A DNA stretch of 64,000 nucleotides. Source: Gemmatimonadales bacterium. Its GTDB lineage: Bacteria > Gemmatimonadota > Glassbacteria > GWA2-58-10. Both the position numbers and the translations under genes were made by a program. This document shows, one piece after another, positions 44,619-53,561 of this stretch. The stretch spans positions 1-64,000 of the forward strand of contig JAJRTS010000061.1 in the NCBI GenBank assembly GCA_024278175.1, in the 5' to 3' direction. Below the pieces are notes generated by a model. The model was given only the letters and a program-made list of their open reading frames with translations. It did no database searches and was not told the DNA's origin. Position 1 is the first letter of the stretch; each line of letters begins with the position of its first letter.

Positions 44619-46430
44619 ATGTATCTCGACTTTTTCGTACTCCAGGAGAAACCGTTTTCTCTCACACCTGACCCGCGGTTTCTCTTCCTCAGCGACAGCC
44701 ATCGCCAGGCCCTGGATCACATGGTTTACGGGATTCAGGAACGGGAGGGGTTTATCCTGGTGGCCGGGGATATCGGCACCGGCAAAACCACGATCTGCCG
44801 TGAGCTGCTCGAGCGGCTCGATGACAATGTCGCCACCGCTCTGATCCTCAACCCCCTGCTCAGTGAGCAGGAGTTGCTTGAGGCCATTGTCGAGGATTTC
44901 GCCCTGGGCAAGCAGCCGGCCGCCGCCGCCGGAAACGCCGGCGAGAAATCCAGCCGCAAGTTGTTCGACTCCCTGGACGAGGAAACTCAGAACGCCCTGG
45001 AGCTGAACCCGCTGATGCCCGGTGAACGGGTGCTGCGCAACATCCTGGATAAAGTCCAGCAGCCGTCCTCCGCCGGTCGGCTCACCAAGAAGGAGCTTAT
45101 TGACCGCCTGAACAGGTTCTTACTGGAACTGGTGGAGCAGGGCGGCAACGCGGTGCTGATTATCGACGAGGCGCAGAACCTGTCCCCGGAAGTACTGGAG
45201 CAGGTGAGGATTCTCTCCAACCTGGAAACCACAAAACAGAAGCTGTTGCAGATTGTGCTGGTGGGGCAACTGGAACTGAAGCATAAGCTGGAGAGTCCCG
45301 CCCTGCGCCAGCTTAACCAGCGCATCACGATCCGCTACCAGCTCAACCCGCTCACTTTCGAGGAGACCAAGCGCTATATCGAGCATCGCCTGTTCGTAGC
45401 CGGCTCCAACAGTTCGGTCACTTTCGACGAGGGGGCGTACGAGCAGATTTTCGATTACTCCCGCGGCGTGCCCCGGCTGGTCAACCTGATCTGTGAGCGC
45501 TGCCTGCTGGCCGGCTTTGTGGACCAGGTGCGAAGGCTGGATGCCGACATGGTACTGCGCTGCCGGGAATCGCTCGAGGGCAACATCGAGCCCAGGCCCA
45601 GACCCCAAATTCCCGATCAGCCGGAACCGGGTGCTCCCGTGGAGCAGCGCAACGAAGAACGGATGGTTGAACTGCCGGCGGAAAAACGCCCCGAACAGGC
45701 GGTCGATCAACCGTGGGAGCGAAAGCAGCGCGGCTTCTTTTCCGGAGCGTGGCGCACCGTGGCTATCACCTTGATGGTAGTGATCACAATTGCGGCGGCA
45801 TCCATGCTGACCTGGAAAATCGCCACCCGCGGGCCGGTTTCCGCCAGGCAGGCGGCCACTCAGACCAGTCGGCCCGAGGCGGGGCAGACACGACAGGTGG
45901 CCGCGCCGGTCGAAATACCGGCGGTGAGGCTGGCCTTTTCTCTGCAACTCGGAGCGTTCCGCAATATCGAGGACGCTCTGGAGCAGGCGCGCCTGTTCGG
46001 TGAGCAGGGGCTGGAGCGCGAGTTGTACGTGGTGCCGCTGCACGTGGCCCAGTTGGGCGGACGCTGGTACCGGCTGTTCTACGGCGGGTTTCCCTCCAAT
46101 GACGCCGTTCGCGCCGAGCTTGATCGTTTGGTGGAGCGCGGCCTGCTTCGCCAGGGCAGCGCCAGAGTGGTAGAAACTTCGCTGGCATACAATCTGGGCG
46201 ATTTCGGCGACATGGCCAGCGCAAAGAAAAAAGGCGGCGAGTACATGCGCTCCTGGCGCATTCCCTCCTACGTGATGATGTTGCATAAGGACGAGCAGGG
46301 GGAGACCTGGCGGTTGTATGCCGGGGCGTTCGAGAACAGGGACCAGGCTGCGTTTCTGGGTGACAGGATCGAAGAGGCCGGCTTAAGCAAATCGCTTGTA
46401 GAGCGGCTCGGTTACTGGCCGCTTCACTAG
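44619..46430 (+). CDS. ExeA/MshM-like AAA ATPase with C-terminal SPOR domains
   Basis: A 603-residue protein. The N-terminal ATPase (MYLDFFVLQEKPFSLTPDPRF, Walker A GDIGTGKTT, Walker B VLIIDEAQNL, GVPRLVNLICER) is the ExeA/GspA family that assists secretin assembly. A membrane helix lies near 375-395, and the periplasmic part has two SPOR-like units (about 430-500 and 545-600), which usually bind denuded peptidoglycan. The ATG at 44619 matches the family start. An earlier GTG (44565) overlapping the secretin stop is possible and would add 18 residues. The insert between Walker A and B is longer than usual. Confidence 0.88.
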   Translation: MYLDFFVLQEKPFSLTPDPRFLFLSDSHRQALDHMVYGIQEREGFILVAGDIGTGKTTICRELLERLDDNVATALILNPLLSEQELLEAIVEDFALGKQPAAAAGNAGEKSSRKLFDSLDEETQNALELNPLMPGERVLRNILDKVQQPSSAGRLTKKELIDRLNRFLLELVEQGGNAVLIIDEAQNLSPEVLEQVRILSNLETTKQKLLQIVLVGQLELKHKLESPALRQLNQRITIRYQLNPLTFEETKRYIEHRLFVAGSNSSVTFDEGAYEQIFDYSRGVPRLVNLICERCLLAGFVDQVRRLDADMVLRCRESLEGNIEPRPRPQIPDQPEPGAPVEQRNEERMVELPAEKRPEQAVDQPWERKQRGFFSGAWRTVAITLMVVITIAAASMLTWKIATRGPVSARQAATQTSRPEAGQTRQVAAPVEIPAVRLAFSLQLGAFRNIEDALEQARLFGEQGLERELYVVPLHVAQLGGRWYRLFYGGFPSNDAVRAELDRLVERGLLRQGSARVVETSLAYNLGDFGDMASAKKKGGEYMRSWRIPSYVMMLHKDEQGETWRLYAGAFENRDQAAFLGDRIEEAGLSKSLVERLGYWPLH

Positions 46431-46523
46431 TGTGTTGAAGAATTGCCATTTTCAGGGAATACAGTTGTCAAGGGCCGTTCCTTGCTGTATGCGCAACAGC
46501 GGTTGATCCAGCGCAGCGGTTAG

Positions 46524-46601
46524 TTGACTCATAATAAAGCAATGCCTTATAAGGGAACGGCATGTCTTGCCCTTGACAACCGGATAAGCGATATTTTTTA
46601 T
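46524..46601 (+). promoter_or_regulatory. Two overlapping candidate promoters before the TPR gene
   Basis: The first is TTGACT (46524-46529), 18 bases, TATAAG (46548-46553). The second is TTGACA (46573-46578), 17 bases, TTTTAT (46596-46601). Both point to the TPR gene at 46662, which lies 231 bases after the previous stop. These suggest the TPR gene has its own promoter as well as read-through. Confidence 0.45.
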
Positions 46602-46661
46602 TTAAAGGCGTTGAAAAATTTATTTCAGCGCCCCTCTGAACCGCATACGGAGCCGGTTGCG

Positions 46662-48017
46662 ATGAGCATTATCGCCGAGGCGCTGAAAAAGGCGCAGCGC
46701 AAGGGCAAAAAAGGCGGCGACGTTCCGCCTCCGTTCGAGTTGGGCAAGGACAAGGACAAGGGAAAAGCCCCGGTCCGTGGCGCCGGGCCCTCGCGGGCGC
46801 CCAGGGCAAAACCAGTCTCGGCGGCCAGTGCAGCGGAAGCGGTTAAGTCCCTTGTCGGGGCCAGGAAGCCCGCCGCCGCTAAACCTTCCGCGGCAAAGAC
46901 AACGCCAAAAGCCGCTCCGGCCAAACAGCAAAAAACAGCTTCCCGGGCAGGTAAGAAGCCCCTGTTGCAGCAACGCAAGGTGCGAGTGGCGGTTATGGCG
47001 GTTTCAGTCATGGTCGGATTCGCCGCGCTGATGTATTATGTCAACTACGTCCATCAGCCGGGAGTTGACGGCATGAAAATAACCTCGGCCCCGGTCTCTC
47101 CAGCCACGGCTCAACCCCGGCAGGCGGCCGTCAGTCAGCCCACCGGGGAAGTTCCAGCCGGGCAGGCCGAAGGTGGGGAAGAACCGGCCGGGGAGGAACA
47201 GGCGGCCGGTGAACTGGCCGTGCCGCCCGTACCGGAGTTGGAGCAACTTTCCCGGAGTCCGCTGGCAGGGATGGATGAGCCGCAGGAACCGGAAACGGAC
47301 GTAAGCCCCGAATCGCAGCTTGGGCAGGCAGCCGCTGCCGAGCCGCTGGCCGCTGAGCGAGGGATCGCCGTCTCCGGCACATCGACACCGCCGGCGGGGG
47401 CTGTTCCGCCGTCGATAATCAACAAGGGCGAGCAGGAAAAGACACTCCGCGAGGACATCTACCATTTCAACATGGCTGTCTATTTCCAACGTAAGGGAGC
47501 TGTGCGCGAGGCGCTGGACGAGTACGAAGAGGTTATCCGGCTCTCTCCCCATAACGCCGAGGTTTACAGCAACATGGGCGTGCTCTACAACCAGATCGGT
47601 GAGTTCGGGGAAGCCGTGGCCGTGCTGCAGAAAGCCCTGCTGATCGATCCGCGCTACAGTAAGGCCCGCAATAACCTGGCCGTGGCATACTACCGCGCAG
47701 GCCAGTACGAGCAGGCGCTTGAGCAAGCCGGCCAGGCGATTGAAAACGAGCCGGGCAACCTCGACGCGCTCAACAACATGGGGCTGATCTACCGCAAGAT
47801 GGACAGGCCGGAGCTTGCCGAGCAGAGTTTCCGCCAGGCGCTGGCGGTGGACACGGGTTACTCCGCGGCTCACTACAACCTGGCGCTGCTTTTCGAGCAG
47901 ACCGGGCAGCTTGCGCAGGCTGTACGCCATTACCGCTCTTTTCTGGCTGCCGGAGAGGGTTCGGAACAACTCAACGCCAAGGTTCGTGCGCGGTTGCGGG
48001 ACCTCTCTCCGGGCTGA
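46662..48017 (+). CDS. TPR-containing inner-membrane protein (MshN/GspB-like)
   Basis: A 451-residue protein that begins MSIIAEALKKAQRK, a start shared with GspB- and MshN-type proteins. A long Lys/Ala/Pro-rich cytoplasmic segment (about 20-105) leads to one membrane helix (about 110-128), then a Glu/Pro/Ala-rich periplasmic linker (130-250) and about four tetratricopeptide repeats (265-440; EVYSNMGVLYNQIGEFGEA, NNLAVAYYRAGQYEQA, NNMGLIYRKMDRPELA). The start at 46662 has GGAG nine bases upstream; an in-frame ATG 46 codons earlier is rejected. It closes the assembly locus and probably scaffolds the secretin apparatus. Confidence 0.85.
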   Translation: MSIIAEALKKAQRKGKKGGDVPPPFELGKDKDKGKAPVRGAGPSRAPRAKPVSAASAAEAVKSLVGARKPAAAKPSAAKTTPKAAPAKQQKTASRAGKKPLLQQRKVRVAVMAVSVMVGFAALMYYVNYVHQPGVDGMKITSAPVSPATAQPRQAAVSQPTGEVPAGQAEGGEEPAGEEQAAGELAVPPVPELEQLSRSPLAGMDEPQEPETDVSPESQLGQAAAAEPLAAERGIAVSGTSTPPAGAVPPSIINKGEQEKTLREDIYHFNMAVYFQRKGAVREALDEYEEVIRLSPHNAEVYSNMGVLYNQIGEFGEAVAVLQKALLIDPRYSKARNNLAVAYYRAGQYEQALEQAGQAIENEPGNLDALNNMGLIYRKMDRPELAEQSFRQALAVDTGYSAAHYNLALLFEQTGQLAQAVRHYRSFLAAGEGSEQLNAKVRARLRDLSPG

Positions 48018-48142
48018 TAGTCCAAAAAACCGGGTCGACCGCACAACCAGCATAATCATTTGTGAAATTTCTCCCACCATCATATTTTTCCTGTGTCATC
48101 TCCATTTTTAAAGTTATCTCCTGTTGCAGGTTGAATAATGTT

Positions 48143-48369
48143 ATGGCTGTTATCAAAAGTTTTGTCTTTTTGCAAGGGAAAGAGAATCCTGAGAATGGTC
48201 CGGAAAAACTTCCGCTGTTCGTAGAATATCGCAGGGGCTTGCCCTTGTGTTCGCCCGTTAACCTGTACGCCTGCCGTATACTTTGGGACGAGGCGCGCCT
48301 CGCCCCAAAGAGAGAAGGAACGGCCCTTCGAAGAATGATCAAGCGGACAGTTGTTTCGAGAGCTGCTCT
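48143..48369 (+). repeat. Dispersed palindromic repeat, copy C (MITE-like), abutting uvrC
   Basis: A more diverged copy. The conserved internal blocks (GTTTTGTCTTTTTGCAAGGG and the AAGCGGACA near the right end) align with the other three units. The left terminal repeat is degraded (ATGGCTGTTATCAAAAG). The central arms are damaged: the left arm no longer pairs well, while the right keeps a perfect 14-base palindrome centred on GCGC. It ends only 15 bases before the uvrC GTG, so uvrC transcription must start in or before the element. Confidence 0.82.
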
Positions 48370-48384
48370 AGTGGGGAATTCCCG

Positions 48385-50244
48385 GTGACAGCGGACAGCA
48401 AGAAAAACGGCAAAACGGCAATAGAGCAGAAACTCTCCACGCTGCCCTCCCGGCCCGGAGTGTATCTGATGCGCGACGAGGCCGGCGGGATAATCTACGT
48501 TGGCAAGGCCAAGAGCCTGGCCAACCGGGTGCGCAGCTATTTCCGCGGTGTGCCGGCCAACCCTAAAGTGGCCGCGATGGTCGGCAGGATCGCCTCGTTC
48601 GACTACATTGTCACCGAAAGCGAGATCGAGGCACTGCTGCTCGAGAGCAACCTGATTAAAGAGTACCGGCCACGCTACAATATCGATCTCAAGGACGACA
48701 AGCGCTATCCGTATCTTAAGGTGACCACGGCCGAGCCGTTTCCCCGCGCGTTCGTAACCCGCCGGTACAGCAACGACGGGTCCCGCTATTTCGGGCCTTA
48801 CACCGACGCCCGCGCGCTGCGCACAACCCTGGAAGTGCTGCGCAAGGTTTTCCCCCTGCGCACGTGCCGTCACAACCTGCCAAAGCAGCGCGGAGCGCGC
48901 GAGTGCCTGAACTACCACCTGGGCCACTGCTCCGCTCCCTGCCACGGTCATATCAGCGAGCGGGACTACGATGCGCTGGTGGCCGAGGTGTTGCAGTTCC
49001 TGGAGGGCCGCACCGAGCCCGTTGCCCACAGGTTGCGCGAGCAAATGGAGCAGGCCTCGGAGAAGATGGATTTCGAGCTGGCGGCCCGCTACCGCGACCA
49101 GCTCCGGGCGGTGAACAAGGTGAGCCAGCGCCAGAGGATGGATGCCCCCGGTGGCGGAGACGAGGACGTGGTGGCGCTGGCGGTCGATGGGCGCGACGCC
49201 TGCGTGGTGGTGCTCAAGGTACGCGGCGGCAAGCTGCTTGGCAGCGAACATCGCATGCTGCGCAACAACCTGATGGAGCCGCCGGAGGATGTGCTCAACG
49301 CCTTTCTGGGCCACACTTATCTGGGCGAGCGGGAATACCCGCCCACGGTTTTTCTCAGCCACAGGGTTGAGGACGCGGCGCTCTACGAAAGCTGGCTGGG
49401 CGAAAAGGCGGGCCGCAAGGTGCGCTTTCACGTGCCCGCGCGTGGGGATAAGCTCCGGCTGGTGAGGATGGCCGAGCGCAACAGCCACCTTCTGCTCGAA
49501 GAAGTAGTGATGCGCCGGGAACAGGCCCGCCAGCGGGTGCCCGAAGCGTTGCTGGAGCTGCAGAAAACGTTGGGTCTCAAGCGTCTGCCCCGGCTTATCG
49601 TCTGTTTCGACATCTCCACGATCCAGGGCAGCCACGCGGTGGCCGGGATGAGTTGCGTGCGCAACGGCAAGCCGCTCAAGAGCGGCTATCGCAAGTTCCG
49701 CATCCGCTACCGGGGTGGGCAGGACGATTTCGCGATGATGAAGGAGGCCGTGGGGCGCTATTTCAGCCGCGTGGCCGCCGGCGGCCAGGAGTGTCCGCAG
49801 CTGGTTGTTATCGATGGAGGCAAGGGGCAGCTAGGCGCGGCTGTGGAGGCTATCGGGCAAACCGGGCTGGAGTTGCCCCCGCTGGTGGCTCTGGCCAAAC
49901 GGGACGAGGAACTCTATCTTCCGGGCAACCCCGAGCCTTTCGGACTCTCCAAGCGCAGCGAGGCGCTGCGGATGCTGATCCGCGCCCGCGACGAGGCCCA
50001 CCGGTTCGCCGTGGAGTACCATCGTAAGCTGCGCAAAAAGAGTACGCTGGAATCCAGACTCAACTCCATTGCCGGAGTGGGACCCGCCAGGGCCCGAGCC
50101 CTGCTGGAGGAATTCGGTTCCCCGGCGGAAGTGGCCCGCGCCCCGGTGGAGCGACTGGCGGAAGTTAAAGGTTTTTCAGTGGCGTTGGCCCGTAAAGTGA
50201 GCGAATTTCTGAACAATGGGGAAGATGATGATCGAAGTGCGTAA
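48385..50244 (+). CDS. uvrC: UvrABC excinuclease subunit C
   Basis: A 619-residue nuclease that makes both cuts in nucleotide excision repair. The N-terminal GIY-YIG domain (SRPGVYLMRDEAGGIIYVGKAK...RVRSYF) is followed by a cysteine-containing linker, a UVR motif (KMDFELAARYRDQLRAV), the RNase-H-like nuclease domain (CFDISTIQGSH; VVIDGGKGQL) and C-terminal helix-hairpin-helix motifs (LNSIAGVGPARARALLEEFGS). The GTG at 48385 is chosen because the upstream frame is repeat sequence and GGGG lies upstream of it. Its end overlaps the next gene. Length is normal for the family. Confidence 0.96.
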   Translation: MTADSKKNGKTAIEQKLSTLPSRPGVYLMRDEAGGIIYVGKAKSLANRVRSYFRGVPANPKVAAMVGRIASFDYIVTESEIEALLLESNLIKEYRPRYNIDLKDDKRYPYLKVTTAEPFPRAFVTRRYSNDGSRYFGPYTDARALRTTLEVLRKVFPLRTCRHNLPKQRGARECLNYHLGHCSAPCHGHISERDYDALVAEVLQFLEGRTEPVAHRLREQMEQASEKMDFELAARYRDQLRAVNKVSQRQRMDAPGGGDEDVVALAVDGRDACVVVLKVRGGKLLGSEHRMLRNNLMEPPEDVLNAFLGHTYLGEREYPPTVFLSHRVEDAALYESWLGEKAGRKVRFHVPARGDKLRLVRMAERNSHLLLEEVVMRREQARQRVPEALLELQKTLGLKRLPRLIVCFDISTIQGSHAVAGMSCVRNGKPLKSGYRKFRIRYRGGQDDFAMMKEAVGRYFSRVAAGGQECPQLVVIDGGKGQLGAAVEAIGQTGLELPPLVALAKRDEELYLPGNPEPFGLSKRSEALRMLIRARDEAHRFAVEYHRKLRKKSTLESRLNSIAGVGPARARALLEEFGSPAEVARAPVERLAEVKGFSVALARKVSEFLNNGEDDDRSA

Positions 50245-50854
50245 GGTTGTTGTTGAACCGCTGCAATCCAACTGCTATCTGGTCTGGAGCGAACAGTCGG
50301 GCGAGGGCGTGGTGATCGATCCGGGCGGCGAGGGAGAGAAAATAATCGGGCGAATAGAGCGGCTGGGCTTTGAACCCAAATATATTCTCAACACCCACGG
50401 CCACGGCGACCATATCGCGGCCAACTCCGCGCTCAAAAGCCGGTACGACAATGTGCCGCTGCTGATCCATCGCAATGATGCCCCGCTGCTTGTGGACCCG
50501 CAACGGAACATGAGTGCCGCCTACGGCCTGCCAGTTGTCAGCCCGGAGCCGGACGGGTTTCTGGAAGATGGCGGGAGCGTGGAGTTCGGCGGCCTTCGCT
50601 TGGAAGTGCTGTTCACGCCCGGCCACAGCCCCGGCGGAGTGTCGCTCTACGGGCACGGGGTGGTGTTTACCGGCGATACCCTGTTCATGGGTTCTGTCGG
50701 CCGCTGGGACTTGCCCGGTGGCGACGAGGACCTGCTGATCTCCAGCATCAGGGATAAACTGCTCACGCTGCCCGGGGAGACAATTGTCTACCCCGGCCAC
50801 GCGGGAGATACGACAATCGGCATAGAAAAACGCCACAACCCGTTTCTGGTATGA
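50228..50854 (+). CDS. Metallo-beta-lactamase-fold hydrolase (glyoxalase II-like)
   Basis: A 208-residue single-domain MBL hydrolase. The metal-binding signature THGHGDHIAA is intact, with FTPGHSPGGVSLY, FTGDTLF and YPGHAGDTTIG supplying the remaining ligands. The layout matches the YcbL/GloB-like group acting on small thioesters or similar molecules. The start lies inside the uvrC 3' end. Three ATGs are possible (50216, 50225, 50228); GGGG spacing favours the last. The stop overlaps xerD as ATGA. Its substrate is unknown, and the repair neighbours do not define it. Confidence 0.9.
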   Translation: MIEVRKVVVEPLQSNCYLVWSEQSGEGVVIDPGGEGEKIIGRIERLGFEPKYILNTHGHGDHIAANSALKSRYDNVPLLIHRNDAPLLVDPQRNMSAAYGLPVVSPEPDGFLEDGGSVEFGGLRLEVLFTPGHSPGGVSLYGHGVVFTGDTLFMGSVGRWDLPGGDEDLLISSIRDKLLTLPGETIVYPGHAGDTTIGIEKRHNPFLV

Positions 50855-51786
50855 GCCAACAGGATCACAAAGCTGAGAGTCCCGAAAGAGCGCCGCGTTG
50901 TTTCCTGCTGGAGCAGTTCGAGGACTACCTGATGTTCGAGCGTAATCTGGCGGCCAATACGATCGAATCCTACCTTCGTGATCTGGCCGGGTTCGTGGCC
51001 CAGATGGTGCGTGAAGGCGCCGCGAGTCCGGCCCGGGTGGACCGCGACAGCGTGGCCGAGTATCTCAACGAATTGGCCGGGGTGGGTCTGGCCGCCAGTT
51101 CGCTTTCGCGCAAGCTGAGTTCGATCAGGCTTTATTTCCGCTTTCTGGAGGGCGAGGGCGCGGTTTCGGCCGACCCCACCCGCACGCTGGAGCTTCCCCG
51201 TCGCGGCCGCAAGCTGCCGGAAGTGTTGAGCCTGGATGAAATTTTGTTACTACTTGACGCGGTGAACCCCTCCCGCCCCGGCGGCCTTCGCGACAGGGCG
51301 CTAATCGAATTGATGTACGGCACCGGGATGCGAGTCTCCGAGGTTTGCAACTTACGGCTGGAGGATATCCGCGCGGAGCAGGCCCTGGTGATCGTTTTCG
51401 GCAAGGGCGGCAAGGAGCGCGTCGCGCCACTGGGTGAGCTGGCGCTGGCTGCCCTGGGCGAGTATATCGGCAAGGAGAGGTCCCTGCTCGATAAGGGTTC
51501 CGGCGGAGCGAGTGTGTTTCTCAACCTTCGCGGAGGCAGACAGATAACCCGGATGGGGATCTGGAAATTATTGCAAAAATATGCGAAGCGGGCAGGAGTG
51601 GAAAGCAAGGTGTATCCGCACGTGCTGCGTCATTCGTTCGCGACCCACCTTGTGGAGAACGGGGCGGACCTGAGGGTGGTTCAGGAGCTGCTGGGTCACG
51701 CGGATATTTCCACCACCAAAATCTATTCTCACGCCTCCAGCGACATGTTGCGCCAGGTGCATCGTGATTTCCATCCCAGGGCCTGA
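50851..51786 (+). CDS. xerD: Tyrosine recombinase XerD
   Basis: A 311-residue site-specific recombinase that resolves chromosome dimers at dif together with a partner Xer protein. The N-terminal SAM-like domain contains NLAANTIESYLRDL. The catalytic set is complete: Arg in GTGMRVSEVCNL, Lys in GKGGKER, H-x-x-R in HVLRHSFATHLV, His in LLGHADISTTKIY, and the nucleophile Tyr in that same segment. The FHPRA C-terminus is typical of XerD. It overlaps the MBL gene by four bases. It is a housekeeping recombinase, not evidence of a mobile element. The gap after it (51787-51946) holds only a hairpin. Confidence 0.94.
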   Translation: MSQQDHKAESPERAPRCFLLEQFEDYLMFERNLAANTIESYLRDLAGFVAQMVREGAASPARVDRDSVAEYLNELAGVGLAASSLSRKLSSIRLYFRFLEGEGAVSADPTRTLELPRRGRKLPEVLSLDEILLLLDAVNPSRPGGLRDRALIELMYGTGMRVSEVCNLRLEDIRAEQALVIVFGKGGKERVAPLGELALAALGEYIGKERSLLDKGSGGASVFLNLRGGRQITRMGIWKLLQKYAKRAGVESKVYPHVLRHSFATHLVENGADLRVVQELLGHADISTTKIYSHASSDMLRQVHRDFHPRA

Positions 51787-51879
51787 GTGCTGCTGTCGTG
51801 CTGGCGGTTGGAAATCCCCCACGGCCCTGCGGTAGAAAGAGTTAGCGATGCGGTGTAACTAAACGGCTTGGATAACCAT

Positions 51880-51914
51880 GCAAAACGCCGGGAGCACGTT
51901 GGCGTCCCGGCGTT
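51880..51914 (-). terminator. Intrinsic terminator-like hairpin
   Basis: A 10-bp perfect stem (51884-51893 with 51905-51914) around an 11-base loop, followed in the minus direction by GTTTTG. It lies 33 bases beyond the stop of the minus-strand exported protein and also between it and convergent xerD. The U-tract is short, so efficiency may be modest. Confidence 0.55.
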
Positions 51915-51946
51915 AATGCTGATATATTTTGTTAAGGCAAAGCGGC

Positions 51947-52348
51947 TCAGAAGCGGAACTTTTTCTTGAGCTTGCTGCCGAAGACTCTTGTATAGACCGA
52001 TACTTTGCCGCTGAGATCCCTGATATTCTCCACCGGAAACAGCAGCAGGACCGAATTAATGCTCTTGCGCTCGGTTTTACCTTTGATCTTTAAACTGCGC
52101 GTTTTAAGCACAGTATCAGAATCTTCGATTTCACTGGGGATGTCGTACCCCTTGTTGTCGTTGAAAGCGAGCTCAAAAGCTACCTGGCCTTTGGTTTCGC
52201 TTTCTCCCAGGTAGGTCATGACGTAGGAAAATTTAACGAAGTTCTGGTCGATAACCACGCCAAAACTTCCCTTTTCCGACATTTTTGCGGCGCGAGCGGC
52301 GCTGAACGCGACCGTGACGGCAAGCAGTGCTGCAATGGCAAATCTCAT
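51947..52348 (-). CDS. Small exported protein of unknown function
   Basis: A 133-residue protein with a clear signal peptide (MRFAIAALLAVTVAFSAARA, cleavage near residue 20). The mature part is beta-rich and lysine-rich at its end (VFGSKLKKKFRF), with no cysteines and no motif I recognise. GGGAGG lies six bases before the ATG. It has its own apparent terminator and is convergent with xerD, so it is probably monocistronic. A periplasmic or surface location is likely. Confidence 0.75.
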   Translation of the reverse strand: MRFAIAALLAVTVAFSAARAAKMSEKGSFGVVIDQNFVKFSYVMTYLGESETKGQVAFELAFNDNKGYDIPSEIEDSDTVLKTRSLKIKGKTERKSINSVLLLFPVENIRDLSGKVSVYTRVFGSKLKKKFRF

Positions 52349-52553
52349 AAGGGGCCTCCCGGTGGCTGGTTCCCGATAGCTATCAGGAATTTTGCTTTGG
52401 GCTTATGTTAATCCAAATCGACAGCCAGGAAAATAATGCCCGATTACTTCGCCGGCGCCGCTCACAATTTCCCAAATATATACATCATGCTATATTTGCA
52501 TAATCGGTATATTTTTGTCAAGGTTTATATTTTTCTTGGGAAATCCAGAACAA

Positions 52554-53267
52554 ATGTATGCTGATTACAAGATTACGATTAGCGGTTTTTCAGGCTCAGG
52601 TGGGCAGGAAAACACAGTCTGGACGTTGCGTCCGGGAGTTGTATCGGTGGTCTACAGCCGCCTGGAAAGTGCCGGGCGCTCCCTGCTCGATCATCTTGCC
52701 GGCAGGAAAATTATTCACGGACTGAGGATCGGGATCGAGACCGATGGCGGCCGCGATACCTTGCAGGCGTTGCCTTCCCCTGCCGTGCTGCCCCCCCCGG
52801 GCGCGGAAATATTTGTCGGGACGACAGTGGGGGAGCAGTTGAGATTTTACGGCAGAAGTGGGGGGATGAGTGCAAAAAAACTGGCTGCACTTGATAAAGA
52901 ATTCGGGTTTGGTTTCAGCGCCATACGCGAACGTTCAGTCTGGGAGCTGGGCGAGGGAGAGCGGCGTTGCCTGTTGCTGATCTCTCAGGCGTTGGCAGGG
53001 CCCGGGAGCTGGATCATGCACAGCCCCCTTGCACGTCTGGACGGGGTCCGCCGGCGTTCGATGTCGGCGTATATCGTAGAGTACGCGGCACGGGGCAGGC
53101 TGGTGATAGCAGGTACCTCGCAGCCCGCCGGTTTGATGGGAGAGCGGAGCCGCTTGCTGGTGCTGGGAGCGTCCGGGCGCGAGCTGATATATCAGGGAGA
53201 GGGGGAGGCTGCCGGGCAATATCTGGCGAAAGCGCCGGATACACCACCACGCACGGCCAACCCCTGA
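52554..53267 (+). CDS. Degenerate ABC-ATPase-like protein
   Basis: A 237-residue protein whose order of segments follows an ABC ATPase but whose key residues are altered. Where Walker A should be is SRLESAGRSLLDHLAG, with Arg in place of the essential Lys and no GxxGxG. A signature-like ELGEGERRCLLLISQALAG is present. Walker B is replaced by SWIMHSPLARLD, without the DE pair. A switch-like AGTSQP follows. It probably does not hydrolyse ATP and may be a regulatory or structural partner. The ATG at 52554 is preferred to an upstream TTG; its RBS is weak. No permease is adjacent. Confidence 0.65.
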   Translation: MYADYKITISGFSGSGGQENTVWTLRPGVVSVVYSRLESAGRSLLDHLAGRKIIHGLRIGIETDGGRDTLQALPSPAVLPPPGAEIFVGTTVGEQLRFYGRSGGMSAKKLAALDKEFGFGFSAIRERSVWELGEGERRCLLLISQALAGPGSWIMHSPLARLDGVRRRSMSAYIVEYAARGRLVIAGTSQPAGLMGERSRLLVLGASGRELIYQGEGEAAGQYLAKAPDTPPRTANP

Positions 53268-53561
53268 TTGTATTGGAACAAAAACAGAACTGATTGAATA
53301 TCAATTATAGGGTATCGTCTAAGGTTACGGGTTCACGGTGGAAGCAGACAGGTCGGAAATGGTACCGACGGCAAGCCGAAATGAATCAATTTACTTGACT
53401 GCTCCAACAGCACGAACTATTTTTAAAACCGCTGTTATTTGGAGTGAAATTCTGCAACTATTCTCTTCGAAAACAATAATTCGAGAAAGCCTTGAGCCGG
53501 TCAGAACTAGCGTTGCCGCCGCCAGGCTTTCAAGCTGTACAACGTCAACAGGGACAGGAAA

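Noticed and set aside
47971-49635. A 554-codon minus-strand frame opposite uvrC
   Set aside because: The uvrC motifs are unmistakable on the plus strand, and the opposite frame runs through repeat copy C.
50851-51786. Tyrosine recombinase considered as a mobile-element integrase
   Set aside because: It has XerD length and C-terminus, overlaps a metabolic gene, and has no flanking element features.
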